Shown in pieces: positions 1 to 9,251 of a stretch of DNA of 64,000 nucleotides (positions are counted from its first letter, which is position 1; each line of letters opens with the position of its first letter). The position numbers were made by a program, and so were the translations under genes. This stretch comes from an uncultured Bacteroidales bacterium (GTDB lineage Bacteria > Bacteroidota > Bacteroidia > Bacteroidales > FEN-979). The stretch spans positions 1-64,000 of the forward strand of contig CAILVF010000037.1 of NCBI GenBank assembly GCA_903837605.1, in the 5' to 3' direction. The notes beneath the pieces were generated by a model that was not told the DNA's origin, ran no database searches, and saw only the letters and a list, made by a program, of their open reading frames with translations.

Positions 1-1
1 G

Positions 2-919
2 AGGGTGGAACTTGAGAACCTGAATAAACAGATCTCCGGGCATGATAAAGATGCAGGGTTGTTGCACAGCAGGGCAAAACTTTACATCTCGCTGAGGGAG
101 ATCAACCAGGCCCTTAACGATATCAACAAAGCCCTTCAGCTGGACCCGAAGAAGGCCGATTATTATCTTACCCTCTCAGATATTTATCTGATGATGGGCC
201 AACCACAGAACTGCGAGGAGTCCCTGTTAAAGGCCGTTTCTGTTGACCCGAAAAATCTCAATGCCAACCTGAAGCTTGCGAATCTTTATCTTATAGTCAA
301 GGATTATAAGAAAGTGGATCAGTATGTGAAGGAGGTGCTCACTCTTGACAAGGCGAATTCATCGGCCCGGTTTACCAGGGCAATGGCTTTGGTAGAAACC
401 GGAGACACTGCCCATGCCATTGGTGACCTGATGGAAGCGGTAAGACTGAACCAGCAGTTTTTTGATGCCTATATGATGCTGGGCGAATTGTATGCCACTC
501 ACAAAGATCCCCTGGCTGCGGGTTATTTCACCAATGCACTCAGGATCCGTCCAAACAGCAGGGAAGCTTTGTACAACCTGGGCATGTTCTACCAGGAGAC
601 CGGTCAATACCCCAAGGCGATAGGTACTTACGAGGTGCTAAGCAAGGTGGATACGACATTTAAGGATGCACCTTACAATATCGGCTATATAAACCTCGTG
701 TACCTCCAGGATTTTAAAACAGCTGCTGAGTATTTCTCAAAGGCTATCGCAAGAGATCCTGCATTTGCCGAAGCCTGGTATAACAGGGGACTGAGTTATG
801 AACAGCTGAAGGAATACAGGAAAGCCTATGATGATTACCAGCAAACCCTTAAAATCAAGGTCAATTACGATAAAGCGGTCGAGGGATTGAACAGGTTGGA
901 TAAACTATTGAAAAAGTAA
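2..919 (+). CDS. Tetratricopeptide repeat protein (5'-partial)
   Basis: At least 304 residues made almost entirely of 34-residue TPR helix pairs; units such as ALNDINKALQLDP and AAEYFSKAIARDP repeat through the length, about eight in all. TPR arrays are protein-protein interaction scaffolds; nothing names a partner. The frame stays open to the window edge (an AGG codon precedes the GTG at position 5), so the true start, and any signal peptide or lipobox, probably lies upstream. It converges on the Hpt gene. The fold is certain; the specific role is unknown. Confidence 0.85.
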   Translation, partial: RVELENLNKQISGHDKDAGLLHSRAKLYISLREINQALNDINKALQLDPKKADYYLTLSDIYLMMGQPQNCEESLLKAVSVDPKNLNANLKLANLYLIVKDYKKVDQYVKEVLTLDKANSSARFTRAMALVETGDTAHAIGDLMEAVRLNQQFFDAYMMLGELYATHKDPLAAGYFTNALRIRPNSREALYNLGMFYQETGQYPKAIGTYEVLSKVDTTFKDAPYNIGYINLVYLQDFKTAAEYFSKAIARDPAFAEAWYNRGLSYEQLKEYRKAYDDYQQTLKIKVNYDKAVEGLNRLDKLLKK

Positions 920-983
920 GCGGCTACCCTGGTCCGGACCCCTGGAAAATCATGATAGGAAAGGCCGGATGAGATGAGTTATG

Positions 984-1331
984 CTATTTTGCGCCCATTT
1001 CGGTTTTTAATGCGTTAAGCTCCTGTAACAGCTTCTCAGAAGCGGCTTTCAGGTCTTCAAATACCTGGTTCAACCCTGCCGATTGCTGGTTCTTAGCCAT
1101 CTCGTCAAGTTTGCGCGACAATTCTATTGTAAGCGGATCCTGGAAGTTTGCCACAACTCCTTTCAGGCTGTGAGCATTAAATTTAAGTTGAGTGAAATCT
1201 CCTTCCTGGATATTCCTGGTAATCTTCTCAACACGATCAGGATATTCGCTGAAGAAGATATCGATGATCTCGATAATGGTCTCCTTGTCGAAATACTGGA
1301 AGTTCTGGTTTAATTTCTGGCGGTCAATCAT
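984..1331 (-). CDS. Histidine phosphotransfer (Hpt) domain protein
   Basis: This stand-alone 115-residue Hpt domain should carry a phosphoryl group between a hybrid histidine kinase and a response regulator in the cytoplasm. The Hpt signature NAHSLKG is present with the likely phospho-accepting His at residue 54, and the whole protein is helical as expected of a four-helix bundle. No kinase or receiver gene is adjacent, so it is an orphan phosphorelay component. Its start lies 48 bp downstream of the end of the next gene cluster region, and it is transcribed away from the outer membrane protein gene's stop, so co-transcription with that upstream gene is possible. Confidence 0.85.
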   Translation of the reverse strand: MIDRQKLNQNFQYFDKETIIEIIDIFFSEYPDRVEKITRNIQEGDFTQLKFNAHSLKGVVANFQDPLTIELSRKLDEMAKNQQSAGLNQVFEDLKAASEKLLQELNALKTEMGAK

Positions 1332-1379
1332 ACCTTATCGTTTCATGCAAATATAAGTAATAAATTTTTTTGAAAGCAA

Positions 1380-3284
1380 CTATTGTGTTAATGAAATAAC
1401 ATTTGGAGCAAGGGGGTTATAATCCTTCATGTGAAGATCGGGAGTCTCTGAAAAGTTCATCTGCAACCAGGGTACGCCAACTTCAGGGGTGGGATAGAAA
1501 ATCGCACTGATAAGAAAGGTCGGAAAGATCAGGTTGTCGTTTTTGATCAGAAGGCCAACTCCAATACCTGTATAAAACCTGGTCTCAAAGAGTTTCGAGA
1601 CCCCATCGCTTTTAAACCCGCCTGCAAACATCCCGGTAAACGCAAACCTGAAACCATAAAAATACCAGGGAGTGAAGGCTACCGTGGAAAAGTACCAGCT
1701 TATTGAGTTAACCCCTTTGAATACCGTGTCGGAACTGTAATTGCTGATGCGCATATCCTGGTTTATGTATGTAAAGTCATTATTGTTTGGACGCCTCAGG
1801 AATCCCTGCCGGTAGGTCGTGAATATATATGTCCTGAATTTATACCGTTTGTCAGGTGTAAAATACAGGTAACTCATATAATTCAGCCTCAGGTTAAGCA
1901 CCCCGTCTTCCAAAGTACGGTGATTATAAAACATACCAAGGTCAAGGCGGCCCTGCAGGTAACCGAAATTTTTGATAAAATTTCCCTGGGCATATGAAAA
2001 CCCTGCATACAAGCGGGTGTAGAAATTGGTGAACTGGGGGCCAAAAGTCAGCTGCATCAGCCTTCCATAGGGGATATTCTCGGTCTTACCGAAGTTCAGG
2101 AAGTAATCAACCAGGTAGTAGTTGTTCCTCGAAAAAGCTACGCTGGCCAGGAAATTGCTCACATCGTAATAACTCCTGTTCGAATCAATGCTTATCTGCG
2201 GTCTCTGGCTGTAGGATGTAGCCTGGAATGAGGATAATGCGACAAAGCGGGTCGGCACCTTGTACTCGGCGATCTGGTAGGAGCGTCCCAGCCAGATATA
2301 ACCTGAATTTGCTTTACTGTAACTGGGATTTGTTTCAACAAGCCCGTAGGCGAGTTTGTTATACTGGTATGATATACCCCCCGCTAATTTCGTCCGGTTC
2401 GTGATAAACGGGCGATCCAGCCAAAAACCGACATTAGCCTGTTGAAGGTCGTCCTTATAATAATTAAGAGTGAGATCAGTGAAGCTCCCCAGTATGTTGG
2501 TATAGGTATAAGAAACCCCGTCGAACCTCATAAAGGGGGCACGCTGTGATGCAAAAGAGAAGTTCAGTGCGAGGCGGTCCCCCAGGCCTGCAAAGTTGGC
2601 GTCGAACAGGCGAATACTCATTTTTGTCGTAGTAATGACGGGTACCACAACACCAAGGGACCACACGTCCTTGGTTACCACGACTACATCCACCGAATCC
2701 GTTTCTTCGGCAGGAACTACTACCACCCTTGCGTCGTCGATGTAATTCAGTTCTTTCAGAATGCGTTCCTGGTCGGCCATTACAAAGGGGTCAAGGGGCT
2801 GGCCTTCCCTGATCAGGATCATCTTCCTGATAACAAAAGGGGCGCTCTGGATATGAACCACATTCAGGAATTTGCCAAAGCCGGTTGTAGGTTCCCTGGT
2901 GGTGTCGATAACGGTAGGGCCGAAGGGATCTAATGAAAGGACATGTATCCTGCGGATTATTTTCCCTTCGTATTTTTTATAAATATTTTCACTGGCAAGG
3001 GCCTGTACCGTGTCGGGAAGAGTGCTTATCTGGGGAGAGACAAATGCAAGGCTGTATAAAAGTTTTGTGAACTTATGGCGGTTAAACCTCTGGAAAACTG
3101 AATCGTAAAAGGCTTTTGTCCGGATCTTCGATTTCTTCCCGTTAAAGAGACTGTCTTCTTTTGGAGCCAGGATGGATTTTTCTTTTTCGGGGATCTGTGC
3201 CAAAAGCGTAAGAGGGAAAAGAAAGCATAGCAGGAGAACGGACAGAGAAAAACAGCCTGGTACTTGCCTGCCCTTGCGTCTCAT
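1380..3284 (-). CDS. Omp85/BamA-like outer membrane beta-barrel protein
   Basis: A 634-residue exported protein with a hydrophobic signal segment (LSVLLLCFLFPLTLLAQ, residues 14-30). A POTRA-like stretch follows at roughly residues 130-215, containing IRRIHVLSLDPFG and IREGQPLDPF. The rest is an aromatic-rich alternating beta pattern that ends in NVISLTQ, consistent with a surface-antigen (Omp85 superfamily) barrel. Such proteins insert or translocate outer membrane proteins or lipids. It is shorter than canonical BamA (about 800 residues, five POTRA), so it is probably a paralogue rather than BamA itself. The phosphoglucomutase gene ends only 15 bp upstream on the same strand, suggesting co-transcription. 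Confidence 0.7.
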   Translation of the reverse strand: MRRKGRQVPGCFSLSVLLLCFLFPLTLLAQIPEKEKSILAPKEDSLFNGKKSKIRTKAFYDSVFQRFNRHKFTKLLYSLAFVSPQISTLPDTVQALASENIYKKYEGKIIRRIHVLSLDPFGPTVIDTTREPTTGFGKFLNVVHIQSAPFVIRKMILIREGQPLDPFVMADQERILKELNYIDDARVVVVPAEETDSVDVVVVTKDVWSLGVVVPVITTTKMSIRLFDANFAGLGDRLALNFSFASQRAPFMRFDGVSYTYTNILGSFTDLTLNYYKDDLQQANVGFWLDRPFITNRTKLAGGISYQYNKLAYGLVETNPSYSKANSGYIWLGRSYQIAEYKVPTRFVALSSFQATSYSQRPQISIDSNRSYYDVSNFLASVAFSRNNYYLVDYFLNFGKTENIPYGRLMQLTFGPQFTNFYTRLYAGFSYAQGNFIKNFGYLQGRLDLGMFYNHRTLEDGVLNLRLNYMSYLYFTPDKRYKFRTYIFTTYRQGFLRRPNNNDFTYINQDMRISNYSSDTVFKGVNSISWYFSTVAFTPWYFYGFRFAFTGMFAGGFKSDGVSKLFETRFYTGIGVGLLIKNDNLIFPTFLISAIFYPTPEVGVPWLQMNFSETPDLHMKDYNPLAPNVISLTQ

Positions 3285-3299
3285 GGCGGTATGCCGGCT

Positions 3300-5027
3300 T
3301 TACATTAAACTGAGGGATGTGATGATACCCTGGAGCTTCTCGTTAAGCAATTTATCGGTCTCTTCAAAAGCCGAAATGCTGCTTAGCTTCTCGCGTATCC
3401 CGAAGTAGAATTTTATCTTGGGCTCGGTTCCCGAAGGCCTCACACTGATCACACTTCCGTCCTCAGTAAAAAACTGAAGGACATTCGATTTGGGAAGGTG
3501 GATCCTGTTTTCCTTTCCGCTCAGGAGATCCTTTTCCAAACTGCTGTCATAGTCTTTGATCTTAACAACCCGGCTTCCGTTGATCACCTTCGGTGGATTG
3601 GCGCGGTAACCAATCATCATCTCTTTGATTTCCATAGCCCCGCTCTGCCCTTTGCGGGTCACCGAAAGCAGGGATTCCTTATAAAAGCCGTATTTTACAT
3701 AGATTTCAAGGAGGAGCTCATACAGGGACTTTCCCTGGGAGACGGTCCAGGCCAGGGTCTCGGCAATCAGCGCACAGGCGCCCACTGCATCCTTGTCGCG
3801 AACAAAATCACCTGCAAGGTAACCATAGCTTTCTTCTCCTCCAATGATGAATTCTTCCCGGCCTTCAGTTTGCCTGATGATGTCGGCAATATATTTGAAA
3901 CCGGTGAGCACGTCGTAATATTTGAGGTTGAATGAGACGGCAATATCCTTGAGTAATTCAGTAGTGACAATGGTTTTTACGATGAACTGCTTACCGTTAA
4001 GCCTGCCGTTTTCCTTCCATCTGGTGATCACATAATAAAACAGCAGTGCGGCTGTTTGATTCCCGTTCAGAAGGATCATCTGGTTCTTATTGTCACGAAC
4101 TGCAATCCCAACACGGTCGGCATCAGGATCAGTAGCCATGACCAGGTCGGCATTCAGTTTCCCGGCCAGCTGTATCGCCATATCGAGAGCGGAATGTTCT
4201 TCGGGGTTCGGACTTTTTATTGTAGGGAAATTGCCGTCGGCAATCATCTGCTCCGGAACGGGGTGGATGTTCTCAAATCCGAAGCGTTTAAGGATCTCGG
4301 GAACCAGGGTGCGCCCGGTCCCGTGCAATGGAGTATAGACTATTTTAAGGTCTTTCTGCTGGCGGATGATATCCGGGGAGAGCGACAAGGTCTTGAGTTT
4401 GGCAAGGTAAGCCTCATCAATTTCCCGGCCGATACTGATAATATTTTCGGGATTCCCCTGCCACCTGACCTGGTCGATGGAGGAAATGCTTTCCACCTCT
4501 TTGATCACATTCTCATCATGAGGGGCTATGAACTGTGCGCCATCGTCCCAATATGCCTTGTACCCGTTGTACTCTTTTGGATTGTGAGAGGCGGTGATCA
4601 TGACTCCGCTCTGGCAGCCCAGCTGCCTGACCGCAAAAGAAAGCTCAGGAGTGGGGCGGAGGTCATCAAACAGGTAAACGATGAACCCGTTTGCTGCCAG
4701 GACTTCAGCTGTGATGGTGGCAAAATACCTGCTGTTGTTGCGGCTGTCGTGGGCGATCGCCATTTTGTGCCGAATTCCCGGAAACATCTTCATCACATAA
4801 TTAGCAAGGCCCTGGGTCGCCATACCCACAGTATATTTATTCATGCGGTTGGTGCCGTCACCCATAACTCCCCTTAGCCCCCCGGTACCAAACTCGAGGA
4901 TACGGTAAAAGGAGTCGGCTGTTTCGGCAGGGTTCTTTTCAATCAATTCCTTCACCCTGGACTTCGTTTCTTCATCGAAATTCCCTGTAGTCCAGACTTT
5001 TGCTTTTTCTAATATGTGTTCGTCCAT
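3300..5027 (-). CDS. Phosphoglucomutase/phosphomannomutase (alpha-D-phosphohexomutase)
   Basis: This 575-residue cytoplasmic enzyme interconverts hexose 1- and 6-phosphates. All four family signatures are visible: FGTGGLRG near residue 46; the phosphoserine loop TASHNPKEYNGY with Ser147; the Mg-binding DPDADRVG; and the sugar-binding GGEESYG with the C-terminal RPSGTEPK phosphate-binding loop. Length and the N-terminal GTGGLRG match the longer PGM2-like bacterial branch. It sits upstream of nucleotide-sugar genes on the same strand and could supply glucose 1-phosphate for UDP-glucose made by an enzyme outside the window. Whether glucose or mannose is preferred cannot be told from sequence. 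Confidence 0.93.
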   Translation of the reverse strand: MDEHILEKAKVWTTGNFDEETKSRVKELIEKNPAETADSFYRILEFGTGGLRGVMGDGTNRMNKYTVGMATQGLANYVMKMFPGIRHKMAIAHDSRNNSRYFATITAEVLAANGFIVYLFDDLRPTPELSFAVRQLGCQSGVMITASHNPKEYNGYKAYWDDGAQFIAPHDENVIKEVESISSIDQVRWQGNPENIISIGREIDEAYLAKLKTLSLSPDIIRQQKDLKIVYTPLHGTGRTLVPEILKRFGFENIHPVPEQMIADGNFPTIKSPNPEEHSALDMAIQLAGKLNADLVMATDPDADRVGIAVRDNKNQMILLNGNQTAALLFYYVITRWKENGRLNGKQFIVKTIVTTELLKDIAVSFNLKYYDVLTGFKYIADIIRQTEGREEFIIGGEESYGYLAGDFVRDKDAVGACALIAETLAWTVSQGKSLYELLLEIYVKYGFYKESLLSVTRKGQSGAMEIKEMMIGYRANPPKVINGSRVVKIKDYDSSLEKDLLSGKENRIHLPKSNVLQFFTEDGSVISVRPSGTEPKIKFYFGIREKLSSISAFEETDKLLNEKLQGIITSLSLM

Positions 5028-5050
5028 AATTTAAGGTAGATTCTTTATTT

Positions 5051-5085
5051 GTGACTGGTGACCGGTGACTGGTGACTAGTCACTG
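5051..5085. repeat. Heptad tandem repeat R1
   Basis: Exactly five contiguous 7-bp units of consensus GTGACTG occupy the gap between the mutase start and the rfbD stop. The fifth unit is GTCACTG, so the junction GTGACTAGTCAC is a perfect 12-bp palindrome. It belongs to the dispersed heptad family described in the findings. Confidence 0.85.
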
Positions 5086-5086
5086 T

Positions 5087-5944
5087 TCATGTTAGCCTTT
5101 TTATACAATCCCCCACACTGTCTTTCCAGTAAGGTATGGCAAGTCCGAAACGTTCTTTAAACTTCGTCTTGTTAAGAACTGAATAAAAGGGCCGTTCGGC
5201 CGGCAAAGGATAGTCTTTGGTCTCAATAGGATTGATTGTGCATTTGATACCAGAGAATTCAATGATGGTCTTTGCAAAATCATACCAGGATGCCACACCT
5301 TCATTTGCAAAATGAAATATTTCAATTCCTTCATGGTCCAACACCTGGGGTATTATTTCCAGGATAGCCCAAGCCAGGTCTTTAGCATAGGTAGGGCAAC
5401 CGATCTGGTCGAATACTACGTTGAGGTTACCTCTTTCCTTGCCATATTTCATAATGGTCTTTACAAAATTATTGCCAAATGCCGAATACAGCCAAGATGT
5501 ACGGAGAATGATGCCGTTTTTGCAACTGCTCAGCATTTGTGTCTCCCCGGCATATTTTGATTTGGCATAGCTGGATGCCGGTGCAGGGGTATCGGTTTCC
5601 ACATAAGGCCTGTATCCTTTCCCGCTGAAGATATAGTCGGTGGAGATATGGATGAGGAGGGCGTTGAATTCCCCGCAGGCATTCGACAGGTTCCTGACAG
5701 CCAGAGCATTTATCTTCAAAGCCAGCTCAAGTTCCTGTTCCGCTTTGTCAACAGCAGTATAGGCTGCACAATTCACAACGACATCGGGATGAAGGATGTC
5801 AAAATAAGCAGAAACCGCCTGCATATCTGAAATGTCCAGCTCATCCACATCGGTATATGTGATCTGGTAGTCGGCAAATTTCTCCCCAAGTATTTTAAGT
5901 TCGTTTCCAAGCTGGCCCCTGGCCCCGGTGATCAGTAGTTTCAT
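5087..5944 (-). CDS. rfbD: dTDP-4-dehydrorhamnose reductase family protein (RfbD/RmlD-like)
   Basis: A 285-residue extended short-chain dehydrogenase. It has the NAD(P)-binding GARGQLG motif at residues 7-13, the STDYIF strand at 101-106, and the catalytic pair Tyr126/Lys130 in YAKSK. In the classical pathway it reduces dTDP-4-keto-rhamnose to dTDP-L-rhamnose. Its ATG overlaps the stop of the upstream UDP-xylose synthase gene by 4 bp, so the two are translationally coupled. No rmlA, rmlB or rmlC is near, so a related nucleotide-sugar ketoreductase role is possible. The family call is firm; the substrate is less so. Confidence 0.85.
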   Translation of the reverse strand: MKLLITGARGQLGNELKILGEKFADYQITYTDVDELDISDMQAVSAYFDILHPDVVVNCAAYTAVDKAEQELELALKINALAVRNLSNACGEFNALLIHISTDYIFSGKGYRPYVETDTPAPASSYAKSKYAGETQMLSSCKNGIILRTSWLYSAFGNNFVKTIMKYGKERGNLNVVFDQIGCPTYAKDLAWAILEIIPQVLDHEGIEIFHFANEGVASWYDFAKTIIEFSGIKCTINPIETKDYPLPAERPFYSVLNKTKFKERFGLAIPYWKDSVGDCIKRLT

Positions 5945-6879
5945 ACTATCGTTTTAAAGTATTCAATCGTCCGTTTCAGGCCCTCTTCCAGGGGAATCGT
6001 CGGCTCCCATCCAAGTTCCTTCTTGGCAAGGGTGATATCTGGTTTCCTTTGAAGGGGATCGTCGGTCGGAAGAGGCATATGAACGAGTTTCGATTTTGAA
6101 CCGGTCAGCTTCAATACTTTTTCGGCCAGTTCGATCATCGTGAATTCCCCGGGATTCCCGATGTTTACCGGGCCTGTGAAATCTTCACGGGAATTCATCA
6201 GGCGTACCATTCCTTCCAGCAGGTCGTCAACATAGCAGAACGACCTTGTTTGCGTGCCTTCCCCGTATATTGTAATGTCTTCGCCTTTAAGGGCCTGAAC
6301 GATGAAGTTTGATACCACCCGCCCGTCGTTTGGGTGCATCCTTGGTCCGTAAGTATTAAAAATCCTGATGATCTTGATCCTCACTTTATTCTGCTTGTGA
6401 TAATTCACAAAGAGCGTTTCTGCAACTCTCTTCCCTTCATCATAGCAGGAGCGGGGGCCTATAGTGTTCACATGGCCCCAGTAACTTTCGGTCTGGGGAT
6501 GTATTTCCGGATCCCCATAAACCTCGCTCGTACTGGCCTGGAGCACTTTTGCCCTGATCCTCTTAGCCAGGCCCAGCATGTTGATGGCACCCATTACAGA
6601 AGTCTTTACCGTCTTGATCGGGTTATACTGGTAGTGCACGGGTGAGGCCGGGCATGCGAGGTTAAAGATCTCGTCCACTTCGATGAAGAAAGGCATGGTC
6701 ACATCATGTCTGATCAATTCAAAATACGGGTTCTTAAGAAGGTGGACCACATTCTGTTTCTGGCCCGTAAAGTAATTGTCCATACAAACCACTTCATGTC
6801 CCTGATTCAGAAGCTTTTCACACAAGTGGGAACCCAGGAACCCTGCACCGCCGGTGACTAGAATTTTCTTTTTTATCAT
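5941..6879 (-). CDS. uxs: UDP-glucuronate decarboxylase (UDP-xylose synthase)
   Basis: The 312-residue extended SDR enzyme should decarboxylate UDP-glucuronate to UDP-xylose in the cytoplasm. It shows GGAGFLGSH at residues 10-18 and the catalytic Tyr146/Lys150 in SCYDEGK. Family features are the [12 protein letters not shown] stretch near residue 73 and the [10 protein letters not shown] segment. The UDP-glucose dehydrogenase that makes its substrate is encoded directly upstream on the same strand, separated by a strong hairpin. The pairing makes the assignment to Uxs, rather than a generic epimerase, quite secure. The product probably feeds capsule, O-antigen or glycoprotein glycans. Confidence 0.92.
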   Translation of the reverse strand: MIKKKILVTGGAGFLGSHLCEKLLNQGHEVVCMDNYFTGQKQNVVHLLKNPYFELIRHDVTMPFFIEVDEIFNLACPASPVHYQYNPIKTVKTSVMGAINMLGLAKRIRAKVLQASTSEVYGDPEIHPQTESYWGHVNTIGPRSCYDEGKRVAETLFVNYHKQNKVRIKIIRIFNTYGPRMHPNDGRVVSNFIVQALKGEDITIYGEGTQTRSFCYVDDLLEGMVRLMNSREDFTGPVNIGNPGEFTMIELAEKVLKLTGSKSKLVHMPLPTDDPLQRKPDITLAKKELGWEPTIPLEEGLKRTIEYFKTIV

Positions 6880-6897
6880 ACCTTAAGGATTTAAATG

Positions 6898-6936
6898 AAA
6901 AGACCTAACAGCGGTGATTTAACTGTTAGGCCTTTT
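6898..6936 (-). terminator. Bidirectional hairpin between ugd and uxs
   Basis: A near-perfect 14-bp inverted repeat (arms 6898-6911 and 6923-6936, core CCTAACAG/CTGTTAGG) with an 11-base loop and T-rich tails on both strands. On the minus strand it should attenuate or end ugd transcription before uxs. Confidence 0.75.
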
Positions 6937-6952
6937 CGATTTCATGTTTTGC

Positions 6953-8278
6953 TTACTTGGTTGTATTTACTCCGATGCAGAAATAATCGAAATCTTTTTT
7001 CCTGATCTCATTGACGTCATAAATATTACGACCGTCAAAAATGACCGCTGTTTTAAGCAATTTCCTCATAACGTTGAAGTTCGGGAATTTGAATTCAGGC
7101 CACTCGGTAATCATCAGGAGGCAATCAGCATCGATGAGTGCATCGTACTGGTCGGCTGCATATTCGATAGTGTCGCCGAGAATCCTTTGGGTCTCATGCA
7201 TGGCAACAGGGTCATAGGCTTTTACTTTTGCACCTGCATCCATTAATTTTTTGATGATGACCAGCGATGGAGCTTCACGCATATCGTCGGTCTGGGGTTT
7301 GAACGAAAGCCCCCAGAGACCTACGGTTTTACCTTTCAGGTTTCCCTTGAAATAAGTATTGATCTTATTGAACATGACCGACTTCTGATCCTCGTTTACA
7401 GCTTCAACAGCTTTAAGGACCCTGAGTGAATATTTATTATCATCGGCAGTATGAATAAGGGCCTTAACGTCTTTAGGGAAACAGCTTCCGCCATAACCTG
7501 CACCTGGATAAATGAATTTGTTCCCGATACGGGAATCGGAACCAATCCCTTTACGTACCATATTGATATCGGCTCCAACGATCTCGCAAAGGTTTGCAAT
7601 ATCGTTCATGAAGCTGATCTTGGTAGCAAGCATGGAATTTGCCGCATATTTTGTCATTTCGGCCGAAACAATATCCATGAAAATAACAGGGTGCCCGTTA
7701 AGTGTGAACGGCTTGTAAAGGGCTTTCATCAGTTCTTCGGCCCTGGCAGAGTCGCAACCCACCACGATACGGTCGGGCTTCAGGAAGTCGTCCACTGCTG
7801 CTCCTTCTTTCAGGAATTCAGGGTTTGAAGCGACGTCAAATTCGATCTTGACTCCTCTTTTATCCAGTTCTTCCCTGAGGGCTTTCCTGACTTTTTCGGC
7901 TGTGCCGACCGGAACGGTGCTTTTAGTAACTATCAGGAGATAGTTGTCCATGTACTTTCCGCAATCCCTGGCAACAGAGATCACATACTGGAGATCGGCG
8001 CTTCCATCCTCATCCGGAGGGGTTCCTACTGCACTGAATACCACTTCACAGTCGACCAGGGCATCTTTCAGGCTGGTAGTGAAGGAAAGCCTGCCTTTTT
8101 TAACATTTCTGTGAACCATTTCTTCCAGACCTGGTTCATAAATTGGGATGATACCCTGATTCAGGTTATCGATTTTCTTTTTATCGATGTCAACGCATGT
8201 GACTTCAATACCGACTTCGGCAAAACATGTCCCGGTAACAAGGCCAACATAGCCTGACCCAACGATAGCGACTTTCAT
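6953..8278 (-). CDS. ugd: UDP-glucose 6-dehydrogenase
   Basis: 441 residues. It oxidises UDP-glucose to UDP-glucuronate using two NAD+. The N-terminal Rossmann motif GSGYVGLVTG (residues 7-16) and the catalytic cysteine motif GGSCFPKD with Cys266 are both intact. The central TKSTVPVGT and C-terminal GLSFKPQTDDMREAPS segments are typical of the UDP-Glc/GDP-Man dehydrogenase family. The downstream uxs uses the product. A plausible promoter lies about 40 bp upstream of the start. Length and motifs match the family throughout. Confidence 0.95.
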   Translation of the reverse strand: MKVAIVGSGYVGLVTGTCFAEVGIEVTCVDIDKKKIDNLNQGIIPIYEPGLEEMVHRNVKKGRLSFTTSLKDALVDCEVVFSAVGTPPDEDGSADLQYVISVARDCGKYMDNYLLIVTKSTVPVGTAEKVRKALREELDKRGVKIEFDVASNPEFLKEGAAVDDFLKPDRIVVGCDSARAEELMKALYKPFTLNGHPVIFMDIVSAEMTKYAANSMLATKISFMNDIANLCEIVGADINMVRKGIGSDSRIGNKFIYPGAGYGGSCFPKDVKALIHTADDNKYSLRVLKAVEAVNEDQKSVMFNKINTYFKGNLKGKTVGLWGLSFKPQTDDMREAPSLVIIKKLMDAGAKVKAYDPVAMHETQRILGDTIEYAADQYDALIDADCLLMITEWPEFKFPNFNVMRKLLKTAVIFDGRNIYDVNEIRKKDFDYFCIGVNTTK

Positions 8279-8319
8279 AGACTTATGGTTTTTAAGTTAG
8301 GATTGTGGTTTTATCATAG

Positions 8320-8327
8320 CAAATGTA
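8320..8327 (-). promoter_or_regulatory. Candidate -7 element for ugd
   Basis: On the minus strand the octamer reads TACATTTG, a match to the Bacteroidota -7 consensus TAnnTTTG, 42 bp upstream of the ugd ATG. No convincing -33 TTTG at the usual distance was found, so this is tentative. Confidence 0.4.
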
Positions 8328-8367
8328 AATATAAAACAAAAACCCTGTAAAAGTCAAAATAAAAAAA

Positions 8368-9171
8368 TTATAGCTGCAAACGGGTCTGGATCTGCTGTAC
8401 GTCTTTTTTAAGCTGTTTGACGGTTTCCAGCAGAACTTTATTTTCATTCTCCTGATTTTCAGGAAGTTTAGGACTGATATAATGAACGAACTGCCAGATT
8501 TCCCTGATGTTGTTGGCAGGCAGGTCATAGGGCTCATATAAGGGGTTCAGTGAATGGAGCCTCAGCGCACCGTACTCTTTCAGCTTGTTTTCCAGAACTT
8601 TAAACACTATTCCCTCATCCGCAGTCAAAATAATATAGGCATCCTTGTCTTTAATGGAATTCCAGTCCTGAAGGAACATGCCGGTCACAAATGCGCCATG
8701 CGGGATGGGGAGCATGGAGTCGCCGCTGACCTGGAAAGTGCGGTATTTTTTTTGTTTTGAGAGAAATGGCATCCTGAATGTTGGCAAAATGCTGATGTAT
8801 TCGGGGTCAGCGAAACCGGTAGCATAGCCTGCTTTGGCTTTTTCGGCGACCAGCTCGATGTTTTCCTCGTTATCATTGCCAACTGTGGTAGTCAGTATCC
8901 TGAGGTTAGAACCTTTGATAAAGACATCGTATCCCCTTTCAAGCTGCCTCACCTGGCTTTCGGGAAGGCTGCAGAGGTCGACCTTGATCAGTGTGTCGAT
9001 GGCTACGTTGAAATATTTCGAAAGGATGATGAGTGCTTCGAAACCCGGCTGGGCCACGGCATTTTCGTAACCACTTAAGGTTGATCGCTTCATTTCCAGT
9101 GTGTCGGCTACGTCGTCCTGGGTCAGTCCGCGGCGACGGCGTAAAAATTTAATGTTTGAACTAAAGAACAT
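8368..9171 (-). CDS. XRE-type repressor with S24 (LexA/UmuD-like) self-cleavage domain
   Basis: This 267-residue protein has an N-terminal helix-turn-helix (about residues 6-60, RRGLTQDDVADTLEMKRST) joined to a C-terminal S24 peptidase fold. The catalytic Ser152 is in VSGDSMLP and the Lys191 in GIVFKVLE. A candidate Ala-Gly cleavage bond sits at residues 114-115 (AKAGYA), followed by a C-terminal coiled coil. Proteins of this type repress DNA-damage genes until RecA filaments trigger autocleavage. It is divergent from dinB-dnaE, and two palindromes lie in the shared 68-bp gap. I infer that it controls that pair and itself; LexA proper need not be this protein. Confidence 0.85.
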   Translation of the reverse strand: MFFSSNIKFLRRRRGLTQDDVADTLEMKRSTLSGYENAVAQPGFEALIILSKYFNVAIDTLIKVDLCSLPESQVRQLERGYDVFIKGSNLRILTTTVGNDNEENIELVAEKAKAGYATGFADPEYISILPTFRMPFLSKQKKYRTFQVSGDSMLPIPHGAFVTGMFLQDWNSIKDKDAYIILTADEGIVFKVLENKLKEYGALRLHSLNPLYEPYDLPANNIREIWQFVHYISPKLPENQENENKVLLETVKQLKKDVQQIQTRLQL

Positions 9172-9193
9172 GGCATAAAATTTTGGTATTGCA

Positions 9194-9210
9194 AATATAA
9201 TGATTATATT
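9194..9210. promoter_or_regulatory. Palindromic operator O1
   Basis: A perfect 17-bp palindrome (AATATAATGATTATATT) centred on 9202 in the divergent gap between the S24 repressor and dinB. It shares the ATAAT..ATTAT arms with a second palindrome 38 bp away. It is probably the repressor's binding site. Confidence 0.6.
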
Positions 9211-9229
9211 GTAATCGCAAAAATGATTA

Positions 9230-9251
9230 AAAAATAATCATGATTATTTTT
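9230..9251. promoter_or_regulatory. Palindromic operator O2, centred on the dinB start codon
   Basis: A perfect 22-bp palindrome with core ATAATCATGATTAT flanked by A5/T5. Its axis falls between the first two bases of the dinB ATG at 9240. A bound repressor would cover the start of dinB, and the mRNA could form a hairpin over the initiation codon. Confidence 0.55.

Noticed and set aside
931..940. GGTCCGGACC palindrome after the TPR gene as a terminator
   Set aside because: A 10-bp palindrome with no loop and no T-run; not a credible intrinsic terminator.
4056..4877. Plus-strand reading frame (273 codons) opposite the mutase gene
   Set aside because: Overlaps the conserved mutase active site on the other strand and has no recognisable family.
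5087..8278. A complete dTDP-rhamnose operon
   Set aside because: Only an RfbD-like reductase is present; RmlA, RmlB and RmlC are missing, and the neighbours make UDP-glucuronate and UDP-xylose.
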